Source: Musa acuminata AAA Group
Lineage: Eukaryota > Streptophyta > Magnoliopsida > Zingiberales > Musaceae
Length of the DNA: 64,000 nt
NCBI RefSeq assembly: GCF_036884655.1
Contig: NC_088344.1
Location: forward strand, 36,616,501 to 36,680,500
Direction of reading: 5' to 3'
The notes beneath the pieces are model-generated. The model had not been told where the DNA came from. It ran no database searches and saw only the letters and a program-made list of their open reading frames with translations. Below are positions 48,675 through 60,849 of the stretch, piece by piece. Within the stretch, counting starts at the first letter, position 1. Every line of letters starts with the position of its first letter. The translations under genes and the position numbers were made by a program.

Positions 48675-51259
48675 ATGACCGTACAGCAGCCTCAGCAGCA
48701 GCAGCAAGTGGCCAACAACTTCACCTCACAGTTTGCAGTCATGTCCAAGGCCCAACTCTATGATCCTCTCTCAAATGAAAGTATGCTCTTGTCTCCGCAA
48801 TGAAATAAAATTTCTTCCCTTCTTTCGTATATCCACAACGAAAGTGATTATCATCAATGCTCTTTTTTCTTTCTTTTTGTTTCACTAGGATCTTTTCCTT
48901 CACATAATTTAGGAGTGCTGCTTGTGGTATTTTTAATAACATGGATTTGGATGATGGGATTGCTTTGCGTTCTGTGTCTTCATGGATATGGAGAATTGAG
49001 ATACACAGTCATGTGATTTCAGATTTTACTATGTAACCTTTTTTTATTAAATAAGTTTCTTTTATTTGGTGCCCTCATTTTATCTTTCATGTCTCATGTT
49101 TTTTTTTACTCATTGATAGTGCAGCTGATCCAAGTCCTTAGGACCTTCTTACATTTTAGACTTTAAACAGAATAGGAAATTTTTTTATGAAGTTTTGAAA
49201 CTTCAGCAGTAGTCTAACAATGAAATTATGCTTCAGGGTTTTTCCAGGGAAGTCGTGTGATATGATCTTTAACCAAATATTTGCTGAATTTGGTTGGGCT
49301 ATTTTGTGCTTTGTACTTCATTATAAATGCGTAACAGTATTCTTTCTCAGCTCTTTGTTGTCAAAAGTCTTGGTGTACATTTAGAAGCAGACAAATTTTA
49401 CGCGCACACAGATTTATGAATGTGTCACAGTATTCTTAGTCAGCTCATTGTGGGCAAAAGGCTTGATGTGTATTTGGAAGAGGACAAAAATCTTATACAC
49501 ACATGCCTGCACGCACACACGCACATTAACTTTTAGATCAACTGTTCCCTGGAGTAGTCCAGGGATTCTTAAGAAGGTCCCACCAAATGTGTGAAACCAT
49601 TTTTGGTGTCTGCTGCAAGTCATGTGTTTTGAAATAAAAATATAACAAAAATAAAAAAAATCCTTTTTAGGAGCATTATATACTTGGTTGAGGTGAGAGG
49701 AAGCTAGACGAGACTTGACAGATGGGTTTAAAATAACCTATTATAAGCACAGGCAATGAGATTATGTACGTTTAGCAATTTGATAGGTGGATACAACGTG
49801 TTGGACTTTATTAATGAAAGCTCATGGTTGATACATAGCTTATGATTGGGTAAAAATGGAAAGGTTCTTCACACTTAAGGTTTAAGAGACATGAACAAAA
49901 CTATTCAAGTAGTGTGAAATTTGTGCAGTTTGTATTATAGAATGTTGGTCTAAGAGTGCTTAATTAGAAAAAATAGGATGTGAGATACATTATGTGAGAT
50001 CAGAACAAGGATTCTGACATAAGATGTCCAGAATATCTGGTACCTAAGTGCACAAAAGCATTCCTGTAAAATGATGCAAGTTGACTCTTGAACCTGGATC
50101 CAGTACTGTAATGATAGCCCACTGTTCCACTAGGATATGCTCTCTTGCTAGACTGGATATCATGAATATTCTTGTTTTTTTGCTTTGGATATGTATAAGA
50201 GAGAGATGCAGTTTGCTACTTGTATGGGTCATCTTTGATTAAAGTTACAAGTTTTGTGTTTTATTTGGCATTTTTCAGAGTCTAATTTCTTGAGTCCTTT
50301 TTTTCTCCTTGTTTTAAAAATTATATGCATAAGCATTATGTATGAAAGTTTGAAGAATTTATTATTAAAATTGTGCTTTGTTTCAGCACAAATAATGCTT
50401 GGAATGGTACAATCTCCTAAAGTGTTAATCTTTTATGTATTGATTTAGACAGTACCTTGTAAATCAATAGATTCAGCTGTGAATAACTAATGCTTTCTTG
50501 TTTTATAGATGTCCAACACTCAACAAGCTTGCCGACAACCACAACCAGCACAAGTCGGACAGCCACAGATTGTTCACAGTTTGCAGACAGTGCCTGCTAA
50601 AGTTGGAGAACAATCTGAACCTGGTTGATCTCAATCACTGCTATCAGCTAGACAACAGCATCCAACACAACCATCCATTTCTGTTCCACCTGCATCTGTT
50701 CCACGGTTGACCTTCCAATCGAAGGCAATGCCATTGCCACTTTCAGAACCACAAACTAAGGGCTTTCTGAATCTCCAAGTTCCTTCAGTAACACCTATAC
50801 AATCGTCCCAGATTCAAAATATATCTCAACCCAACCTTGCTGCTCCACATTACTCAAATCTTCCATCCCATATGCCGATGATCTCTGTACATCCACAGCA
50901 AACTTTGCAGAATCCTGGACTGTTCAATCAACTCCTGCAGCCGCCGTTACCACTGCAGCCTAGACAGGTTGCAATGCAACCTTTCGCTCTTCAGTTTCAT
51001 CCACAGATGCCTCACTCGCTTGGTCTTCAACCATCCAGTGCACCTCAACAGCTTTTATCACAACCCTTGTTTCACGTAAGTTGGTAACTGGAACCTTCAT
51101 GACTTTTCCAGGAATTGTTTTCATTTTTATGTGCAGAAGAGATTGCTAGCAAAAGATGACAGACCACTCTGAATTGGTCAGTCAGGTATCACACCTCCAT
51201 CCTCCTTCCCACAAGGTCAGGCACCACTTCCAAGTCAGCCACCACAGCATCTTTATCAG
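48675..51259 (+). pseudogene. Broken ESP1/CstF64-like gene (duplicate)
   Basis: Close copy of the gene at 60850-63604 but disabled in several places. In the first coding exon a 2-bp loss near 48763 shifts the frame. The second exon, encoding the hinge segment ALIEQNQQEARQILVDNPLL, is deleted together with its flanks near 48888. The third exon has lost a G at its acceptor (50385), and its donor GTGGTAATC has become GTGTTAATC (50423). The fourth exon has a TGA at 50626-50628 in place of TCA. The Pro/Gln-rich exon (50510-51078) and the short exon at 51182-51259 survive. The copy ends at the duplication junction near 51478, so the gene's downstream half is missing. It may still be transcribed, but no normal protein is expected. 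Confidence 0.9.
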
Positions 51260-52186
51260 GTGCATATATTCTCCTGCTTCGTGAACAAAATGCCTGGTAA
51301 TTTTGTATGGTGTAGAATTTTTAGCAATGAAAATAACATGAGCAAACAAGCTATGAGTGGTGAACACGAGAATGTTGAGTTATATTGGACATATTAGATT
51401 GGTTGAGCAGTAAACATGTATCTCTTGACAAAGTTATGAACATGGTACTACATCACGGAATACAGTTCAACAATAATCGATATCAATTGATAAAAAAAAA
51501 AATTAAGCACTCCACCAACCTTCAACTAAATTTCGATTCATTCCAAATATGAAGTATTAACCCGTGACACTTATGTATCTTTTATATTTATTTATTTTTC
51601 ATATTTAACCAGTTTAGAACAGTTAATTTAGATTTCGAGTTCAATTTCCAGGGATTGAAATCGAACTGCATGGTCTGGTTCCCATTTTGCTGATGAATAA
51701 TGAAGCCCTATTACGAAGCAATTTGGGTTCGATTCAGACCTTGTCATGGATTGGATGGGCCAAACTGCAAGCCGGGCCGGGCCTATTATGGACTAGTTTT
51801 TGGAAGCAATATGAATTACATATATTATATTTACATCCCTTGCAAAATTTGGCATTATAAATTTTAGTATAACATTATATCCCTCCAAACAGTAAACGAC
51901 TCGACGTACGTCAGTATACTGTTGTTAGTATTAGTTTATTTGAGCTAAATAAATATATACAATATAAACATTCTAAAATACTATATTGTTATAGTACATA
52001 TGAGTTTGTAAAAGATATTAATATAATATTTATAATTTTAATAAATAATTAATTTACAATAATTAATATAAGTTATTGTTGTATAAAAATATTATAACAA
52101 GACTCGTTCATCAACTTATGGATAAGAAAAAAAAGAGGTATTTCCCAGAAAAATCTAAAAAATAAGTCTTTTTTTCGAAAATTTAC

Positions 52187-52218
<32 letters not shown>

Positions 52219-52321
52219 TGTGGATATGTCTAATAACAGTAACGTAAGCGCTGAAGTCATGCCGGTCCTTGTTGCCAACTTTGACCGTCGAAAGATCTAA
52301 TGTACCCCGTCATCGGAGGAA
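51260..52321. other. Duplication junction and upstream region of CYP72A copy B
   Basis: Up to about 51478 it matches unit 3 downstream of the short ESP1 exon. From about 51523 it matches the region upstream of copy A. A TA tract of 27 bp lies at 52187-52213 before the conserved leader of copy B. Confidence 0.75.
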
Positions 52322-55301
52322 ATGGACACGCCGGACGTCTCTTGTAAGTCCATGGCCGTGGGTGATTCCGTGTCAGAAGACATGGCGTGGAGCCTCGTGT
52401 GGGGTGTGGGCGGGCTGCTGCTTCTGGTGTGGGCGCTGAGGACGCTGAATTGGGCGTGGTGGACGCCGAGGCGGCTGGAGCGCGCGCTCCGGGCGCAGGG
52501 GCTCAACGGCACCCCCTACCGCTTCCCCAAAGGCGATCTCAAGGAGAACGTGCGGCTCGCCGAAGAGGCGCTCTCCACGCCCATGCCTCTCACCCACAAC
52601 ATCGTCCCTCACGTCCTCCCTTTTCTCCATCGCGCCATCGACGAGTACGGTAAGCCTCTCTTTTTCGACGTTGTTTTCGAGATATTTGATGCGTGCAATC
52701 AACTTGTTTGATGTATTGCCTATTAGAGAGGATCTTGACGAAGGACTCGTGAATCCATGCAGGCAAGATATGCTTCACTTGGTTTGGACCAGTACCCCGA
52801 GTGACGATTATGGATCCCGAGTTGGTGAGGGAGGTTCTTTCCAACAAGTTCGGCCACTTTGGTAAGCCCAAAGGAAACCTCCTCGGAAGGTTTCTCGTTA
52901 GAGGACTTGTTTCGTACGAAGGCGAAAAGTGGGTGAAACATAGGAGGATTATGAACCCTGCTTTCCATGTTGAGAAGTTGAAGGTGACTCGTTGCCCCTG
53001 TTGGAGATAATCTTGTTTGTAGCTTGGTTTGTGTGAAAATGTCGGCCTCCTTCAAGCCTATTGAAACGAATTGACTTCTCTTTTTTTTCTCTTATCCTCA
53101 TCATTTACAGCGAATGTTGCCAGCATTCTGTGCTTGCTGTAGTGATCTGATGAGCAGGTGGGAGAACCTGGTTGGCTCCGAGGCATGTTACGAGTTGGAT
53201 GTTTGGCCTGAGTTCCAAAGCTTCACCGGAGATGTCATTTCACGAACAGCTTTTGGTAGCAGTTACGAAGAAGGAAGACGAATTTTCCAACTCCAAACCG
53301 AGCAGGCTGAACTCGTTATCCAGTCTATCCAAAATCTATACATCCCAGGTTACATGTAAGTTATTGCCTTTGGTTTCTTCATTTATTGTTAGCTGAATGC
53401 TTGTTAGTGTAGTGGTTCTATTGAGTAGGCAGTTGGTCGATTGCTGCTTGCTTTGTTGCTCACCCAGTTACAAGCATCCCATGCCTCTTTATCAGACTCT
53501 CAACCAATAACATAACGAATCGAAACGTTCTTCATTTTTTCGATTGCAGAAGTTGATGATTACTTGTAAAATTTTCTAGAGCAGGTACTCGTTGCAGAAG
53601 TTTCAATTAGGATAACTTAGTAAAATCGTGTCTTTATTGCCATCTTCAGGTGGTTCCTTAACACAAACAATAACCGATTGCTTCAATTCTGTTTTTCACA
53701 TAATCTATTGAGCTAAACCCACTTTACTTTCAAGTAATATGTAGGGTATCGCTAACTAATGGCTATCATACAGGTTTCTTCCGACCCCTAAGAACAAGAG
53801 AATAAAAGCAGTCAATAGAGAGGTCCGAGCACTTCTTCGAGGCATAATAAAGAAGAGGGAACATGCTATAAAATTGGGTCAAGCAAGCAATGATGACCTG
53901 TTAGGCTTATTGATGGAGTCCAATTTAGAGCACTACCAAGAACATGGGAACAAGAATGCTGGGATGACTACAGAGGATGTGATTGAGGAATGCAAGCTGT
54001 TCTACTTTGCAGGGCAAGAAACAACATCTGTGCTGCTAACATGGACAATGATCGTCTTGAGCATGCATCCAAGCTGGCAGGATCGGGCTAGGCAAGAGGT
54101 TCTTCAAGTCTTCGGAGAACGCAAACCAGATTTTGATGGCTTGAGTCACTTAAAGAATGTAAGATTTAGTTTTGTTCTTTGTTATCCTGCTTAGTTGACC
54201 AGAAAGAACAAAAAAATAAAATAAAATAGGGAAACATAAGTTTTTTAAAATTTTAGTTTTGTTAATGTCTATAAAGCAATGAGAGTTAATCTGTTCCTTG
54301 TTAAGGTTCTGAAATCTGAATTATGTAAACAATGTCTTTACAAAATGCAAGTCAATGATCTTTCACATGTCCTGGATTAGCAGGAGCCTGATGCTGCACC
54401 TTTAGTTACAGATTCAGCAAACCAGTGAATGATGAAGCTTTCCTACATTTTAACTGAAATTTTGGGTTGCTTTTCCAATTGTAATGTCGCTATATGTTTG
54501 ATGAGTGACTTCAAATCATATTATAGAATGTTAGCTTCATTGTTTTCGAATCATATTATAAAATGTTGACTTCATGGTGTAACTTATTACTGAAAAAACC
54601 ATATTGTCAGAAAGATACAGCTCCTGCTAATCTATGTATCTAAACATCCATGTTTCTTATATTATTTGTTTTATGTTGCTATGTGTCTGATAGTTCCTCC
54701 ATGTTTCTAAATGAAATACAGCTCAAGGATGTCAGTTAGATACTATCTTTTCTTATACTATATGTCAGAGAATTCTGTTCTTTTACTTTTTGTTTTTGGA
54801 TTGACCAGTCCGAGAGATCTTACCAAACTTGTCATTATCTAAACATCTGAAACAATCCGCTGGAATTTGTGGCAGGTTACAATGATTCTATATGAGGTTC
54901 TCAGGCTATACCCACCAGCGGTTTTCCTCCAGAGGCAGACATACAAGACAATGAAACTTGGAGATGTGATTTACCCACCAGGTGTGATGCTTTTGATGCC
55001 GGTAATCTTCATTCACCATGATCCGAACTACTGGGGCAAAGATGCCAACGAGTTCAATCCAGGGAGATTTGCAGAAGGGGTTTCAAAGGCATCAAAAGAC
55101 CAGGTCGCATTCTTTCCATTCGGTGGGGGTCCTCGAATCTGCATCGGCCAGAACTTTGCATTGCTGGAAGCCAAGATGGGACTAAGTATGATCCTTCAAC
55201 GATTCTCATTTGAGCTTTCACCATCTTATACCCATTCTCCACATACACTTGTAACTCTTCAGCCTCAACATGGTGCTCAAATAAGGTTACGTAGGCTTTG
55301 A
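52322..55301 (+). CDS. Cytochrome P450, CYP72A-type, copy B
   Basis: Five exons with lengths identical to copy A: 52322-52649, 52763-52983, 53111-53355, 53774-54158 and 54876-55301; 534 residues. Membrane anchor, [12 protein letters not shown] and the haem loop [12 protein letters not shown] (Cys482) are intact. It differs from copy A at scattered sites, among them DKEALS to [15 protein letters not shown] to [15 protein letters not shown] to LVRGLV, and, most notably, PERF to PGRF (E456G). The Arg of the E-R-R triad is kept, so the enzyme may still fold, but the change sits in a strongly conserved motif. No stop or splice defect is seen. Its downstream flank is cut short at about 55396 by the junction with unit 3. 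Confidence 0.9.
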
Positions 55302-55751
55302 ATCACTTATTTTGTTTATTATGATATTACGATATGCTTTGGGCGTGTTCTCTTCATAGATACTCTTTTCTGTTTCAAGTTGTCTATTGAAAGGTTGACA
55401 TTATAAATTTTAGTGTAACATTATATCCCTCCAAATAGTAAACGACTCCACGTACGTCAGTATCCTTAACGTCCGTGTTAATCACATTTACTGTTGTCAG
55501 TATTCGTTTATTTGAGTTAAGTAAATATATGCAATATAAACATTCTAATATACTGTATTGTTATAGTGCATATGAGTTTGTAAAAGATATTAATATAATA
55601 TTTAGAATTTTAATAAATAATTAATTTATAATAATTTAATATAAGTTATTGTTGTATAAAAATATTATAACAAGACTCGTTCATCAACTAATGGATAAGA
55701 AAAAAAAGAGGTATTTCCCAGAAAAATCTAAAAAATAAGTTTTTTTGAATA

Positions 55752-55753
<2 letters not shown>

Positions 55754-55828
<75 letters not shown>
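55754..55828. repeat. (TA)n tract upstream of CYP72A copy C
   Basis: 75 bp of TA ending 108 bp before the start codon. Because a stop present in copies A and B is lost here, the frame of copy C is open through this tract. Confidence 0.95.
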
Positions 55829-55833
<5 letters not shown>

Positions 55834-55936
55834 TGTGGATATGTCTAAGAACAGTAACGTAAGCGCTGAAGTCATCCCGGTCCTCGTTGCCAACTTTGAC
55901 CGTCGAAAGATCTTATGTACCCCGTCATCCGAGGAA

Positions 55937-58929
55937 ATGGACACGCCGGGCGTCTCTTGTAAGTCCATGGCCGTGGGTGATTCCGTGTCAGAAGACATGG
56001 CGTGGAGCCTCGTGTGGGGTGTGGGCGGGCTGCTGCTTCTGGTGTGGGCGCTGAGGACGCTAAATTGGGCGTGGTGGACGCCGAGGCGGCTGGAGCGCGC
56101 GCTCCGGGCGCAGGGGCTCAACGGCACCCCCTACCGCTTCCCCAAAGGCGATCTCAAGGAGAACGTGCGGCTCGCCGAAGAGGCGCGCTCCACGCCCATG
56201 CCTCTTACCCACAACATCGTCCCTCGCATCCTCCCTTTTCTCCGTCGCGCCATCGACGAGTACGGTAAGTCTCTCTTTGTCGGCGTTGTTTTCGAGATAT
56301 TTGATGCGTGCAATCAACTTGTTTGATGTATTGCCTATTAGAGAGGATCTTGACGAAGGACTCGTGAATCCATGCAGGCAAGATATGCTTCACTTGGTTT
56401 GGACCAGTACCCCGAGTGACGATTATGGATCCCGAGTTGGTGAGGGAGGTTCTTTCCAACAAGTTCGGCCACTTTGGTAAGCCCAAAGGAAACCCCCTCG
56501 GAAGGTTTCTCTTTAGAGGACTTGTTTCGTACGAAGGCGAAAAGTGGGTGAAACATAGGAGGATTATGAATCCTGCTTTCCATGTTGAGAAGTTGAAGGT
56601 GACTCATTGCCCCTATTAGAGATAATATTGTTTGTAGCTTGGTTTATGTGAAAATGTCGGCCTCCTTCAAGCCTATTGAAACGAATTGACTTCTCTTTTT
56701 TTCTCTTATCCTCATCATTTACAGCGAATGTTGCCAGCATTCTGTGCTTGCTGTAGTGATCTGATGAGCAGATGGGAGAACCTGGTTGGCTCCGAGGCAT
56801 GTTACGAGTTGGATGTTTGGCCTGAGTTCCAAAGCTTCACCGGAGATGTCATTTCACGAACAGCTTTTGGTAGCAGTTACGAAGAAGGAAGACGAATTTT
56901 CCAACTCCAAACCGAGCAGGCTGAACTCTTTATCCAGTCTATCCAATATCTATACATCCCAGGTTACATGTAAGTTGTTGCCTTCGGTTTTGTTAGCTGA
57001 ATGCTTGTTAGTGTAGTGGTTCTATTGAGTAGGCAGTTGGTCGATTGTTGCTCGCTTTGTTGCTCCCCCAGTTACAAGCATCCCATGCCTGTTTATCATA
57101 CTCTCAACCAATAACATAACGAATCGAAACGTTCTTCATTTTTTCAATTGCAGAAGTTGATGATTACTTGTAAAATTTTCTAGAGCAGGTACTTGTTGCA
57201 GAAGTTTCAATTAGGATAACTTAGTAAAATCGTGTCTTTATTGCCATCTTCAGGTGGTTCCTACAAGAGCTTTAACACAAACAATAACCGATTGCTTCAA
57301 TTCTGTTTTTCAAATATTCTATTGGGCTAAACCAACTTTACTTTCAAGTAATATGTAGGGTATCACTAACTAAGTGCTATCATACAGGTTTCTTCCAACC
57401 CCTAAGAACAAGAGAATAAAAGCAGTCAATAGAGAGGTCCGAGTACTTCTACGAGGCATAATAAAGAAGAGGGAACAGGCTATAAAATTGGGCAAAGCAA
57501 GCAACGATGACCTGTTAGGCTTATTGATGGAGTCCAATTTAGAGCACTACCAAGAACATGGGAACAAGAATGCTGGGATGACTACAGAGGATGTGATTGA
57601 GGAATGCAAGCTGTTCTACTTTGCAGGGCAAGAAACAACAGCTGTGCTGCTAACATGGACAATGATCGTCTTGAGCATGCATCCAGGCTGGCAGATTCGG
57701 GCTAGGCAAGAGGTTCTTCAAGTCTTCGGAGAACGCAAACCAGATTTTGATGGCTTGAGTCACTTAAAGAATGTAAGATTTAGTTTTGTTCTTTGTTATC
57801 CTGCTTAGTTGACCAGAAAGAACAAAAAAAAAAAAAAATCAAATAGGGAAACATAAGTTTTTTAAAATTTTAGTTTTTTTAATGTCTATAAAGCAATGAG
57901 AGTTAATCTGTTCCTTGCAACTTGGGTGGTTAAGGATCTGAAATCTGAATTATGTAAACAATGTCTTTACAAAATGCAAGTCAATGATCTTTCACATGTC
58001 CTGGATTAGCAGGAGCCTGATGCTGCACCTTTAGTTACAGATTCAGCAAACCAGTGACCGATGAAGCTTTCCTACATTATAACTGAAATTTTGGGTTGCT
58101 TTTCCCATTATAATGCGGCTATCTGTTTGATGAGTGACTTCAAATCATATTATAGAATGTTAGCTTCATGGTTTTTGAATCATATTGTAAAATGTTGACT
58201 TTATGATGTAACCTATTAATGAAAAAACCATATTGTCAGAAAGATACAGCTCCTGCTAATCTATGTATCTAAACATCCATGTTTCTTGTATCATTAGTTT
58301 TATGTTGCTATATGTCTGATAGTTCCTCCATGTTTCTAAATGAAATACAGCCAAGGATGTCAGTTAGATACTCTCTTTTCTTATCCTATATGTCAGAGAA
58401 TTCTGTTCTTTTACTTTTTTATTTTGGATTGAACGGTAAGAGAGATCTTACCAAACTTGTCATTATCTAAACATCTGAAACAATCCGTTGGAATTTGTGG
58501 CAGGTTACAATGATTTTATATGAGGTTCTCAGGCTATACCCACCAGCGGTTTTCCTCCAGAGGCAGACACACAAGACAATGAAACTTGGAGATGTGATTT
58601 ACCCACCAGGTGTGACGCTTTTGTTGCCGGTAATCTTCATTCACCATGATCCGAACTACTGGGGCAAAGATGCCAACGAGTTTAATCCAGAGAGATTTGC
58701 AGAAGGGGTTTCAAAGGCATCAAAAGACCAGGTCGCATTCTTTCCATTCGGTGGGGGTCCTCGAATCTGCATTGGCCAGAACTTTGCATTGCTGGAAGCC
58801 AAGATGGGACTAAGTATGATCCTTCAACGATTCTCGTTTGAGCTTTCACCATCTTATGCCCATTCTCCACACACGCTTATAACTCTTCAACCTCAACATG
58901 GTGCTCAAATAAGGTTACACAGGATTTGA
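55937..58929 (+). CDS. Cytochrome P450, CYP72A-type, copy C
   Basis: Five exons of the same lengths as copies A and B: 55937-56264, 56378-56598, 56725-56969, 57388-57772 and 58504-58929; 534 residues. [16 protein letters not shown] and the haem loop with Cys482 are intact. Changes against A include SLFVGV at the exon 1 donor region (intronic), [13 protein letters not shown] for [21 protein letters not shown] for LGQASNDD and VTLLLPV for VMLLMPV. I chose the ATG at 55937 by homology with copies A and B. The upstream TAA of A and B is TTA here, so an in-frame ATG at 55841 could add 32 residues before the anchor. It is the most diverged of the three. Confidence 0.9.
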
Positions 58930-60849
58930 ATGACCTCTTTTGTTTATTCTGATATTTCGATATGCTTTGGGTGTTTTCTCTTAATAGATACTCTTTTCTG
59001 TTTCAAGTTGTCTATTGATTAAGGTTGTAGTGCTCCGAGCGTTGTACTTGTGCTACGATATTATACCATAATCATACATTTGGTATATATATATATATAT
59101 ATATATAGATCCAGTTGTTTCGATGAGCATTAGAAGGAAATTTTATTTTTAACGAGGTTTTTTGTTTGTTGAGTGAAGTGTCATGTTGGTTAATTATGGA
59201 GCTGTTTATTTTAAGCTTCATGAAGTACTATTAACAATGATAAATGGCAACAAGATAGATGTCATTTGTTTATGACATTCGAATTGATCAAGGAGTGATT
59301 AATCTCAAGTTCAAGTTCATGTACGATCATTATGTATGCCGTTAGAGATGTAACAAAAATTACTTCTAATTTTTTTAAGAAAATAAACGAGTTGGATGTT
59401 GTCTATCTTTTTCTTCATCGAGAAAACTAGAAAAGGTTCAATCTTTTTCGAACGAAGAAGCATCAACTTGAAAAAAAATCACTTTCTCTTTTTCTTCATC
59501 GAGAAAACTAGAAAAAAGTTTAATCTTTTTCTAACGAACAAGCATCAACTTGAGCATATCCTAATTATCTTTCTTTTAATGAATGACTAGAGAAATGTAC
59601 AATTAATTGGAAATGCCCCGTTCCTGAAAGCCATGCAAAATAAGAAAGTGGCATTATTATTCGGCCTCCTCTGCTCATTGAGGTGAAGAATTCGATAGGT
59701 CGGATGAGCTTTGAAGGTTAGCGGTTGTGTGTATGATGTTCACTTGGATATTGTCATCTCCTCACAGTATTTAGTATCCTACACAAGAAAGCAATTTACA
59801 AGAATACAATACGTATATCATACGTAGAAAGCAGATAATAAATACGTATTTATATAAGGATTACTCCTTTTGTAGCTACTCTATTATAAACGGTGAAGAG
59901 GGCAAAGAGATCATAAGCTCCATCCAACTAACAATCGATCCTCTTTCGATGCTGGACCGGTCCAAGTAACATGGGCCTTAAGATTTGGATGGGCTCTAAT
60001 TGACCCCGAAGCGTTACCTTTGTGCCCTAAGCCCAATCTTTCTTCTCCTCGTCTAATCTTCTTCCTCTGCTGTCGCCCTGCCCTCTCCGCGCGAACGGCC
60101 AACGACCCGCCGACCGCAGCGCCGGGCCGGCGAACAGGTGCATCGTCTCCCCCTACCATTGTCGTCTTTTTTCTTCTTCTTCGTCCTTGGATTTGAAATA
60201 TGATTCTTTCGTTTTTTTCTTCTTCCTCTTCATATAATCTGTTGGCTCTAAGTCTCAGTCCCAACTCTATTCGGGTAGAAATATCTCGACCTTGGAAACC
60301 CTCGAGGTTACACCTGTTGATTCTTTGAAGGTCACGGGAACCTAATTCTGAAGGGCTAATGTTGAAATGACTGATCATGACGATCTGTTTGTCCTTTGAT
60401 GGGATTAGTTGTTTTTTTTCCCCTTCTCTGCGTAGGATTTGTTGCGTGGCTTGTGGGCTTTTCCTCTGTGAAGTAGGACTTAGCAGGCATTTGAATTTTA
60501 CTATGTCATTATTATCAGTTCTCTAATTAGTTTGAGTCAAGATTTTGTTTGTTTATCGATAGTCTAAAACTCCTCCGGTCTTCTGTCCTAACAAACGTAT
60601 ATGATATAGCAATATCTGAAATTTTCATGGTGGAAATATTGTGATAAGAGTTGCACAGAGCTCAGTGATATGAACAACTTGGGTGAGCATGTAAAGTTCT
60701 AATTGAGCGAGTTTATTATGAGATTTTCCTAAGCCCTAACTAGTCTTGTCTTGCTCAAACCATGATTTATGTCTTCCTACTTTATTTTTTGGGTTGCCAG
60801 AGAAGTGTTTGGGAGATTCATAGTTTTGAAGTTGGAAGAGAGGAGGAGG
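58930..60849. other. Spacer and 5' leader of the ESP1-like gene
   Basis: It holds the 3' flank of copy C with a short TA tract (59084-59107) and a local ~75-bp duplication (about 59396-59470 and 59485-59560, both containing TCTTTTTCTTCATCGAGAAA). A GC-rich probable non-coding first exon ends at GGCGAACAG|GTGCATC (60137). The following intron ends at TTGCCAG (60801), 49 nt before the ESP1-like start codon. Confidence 0.65.
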
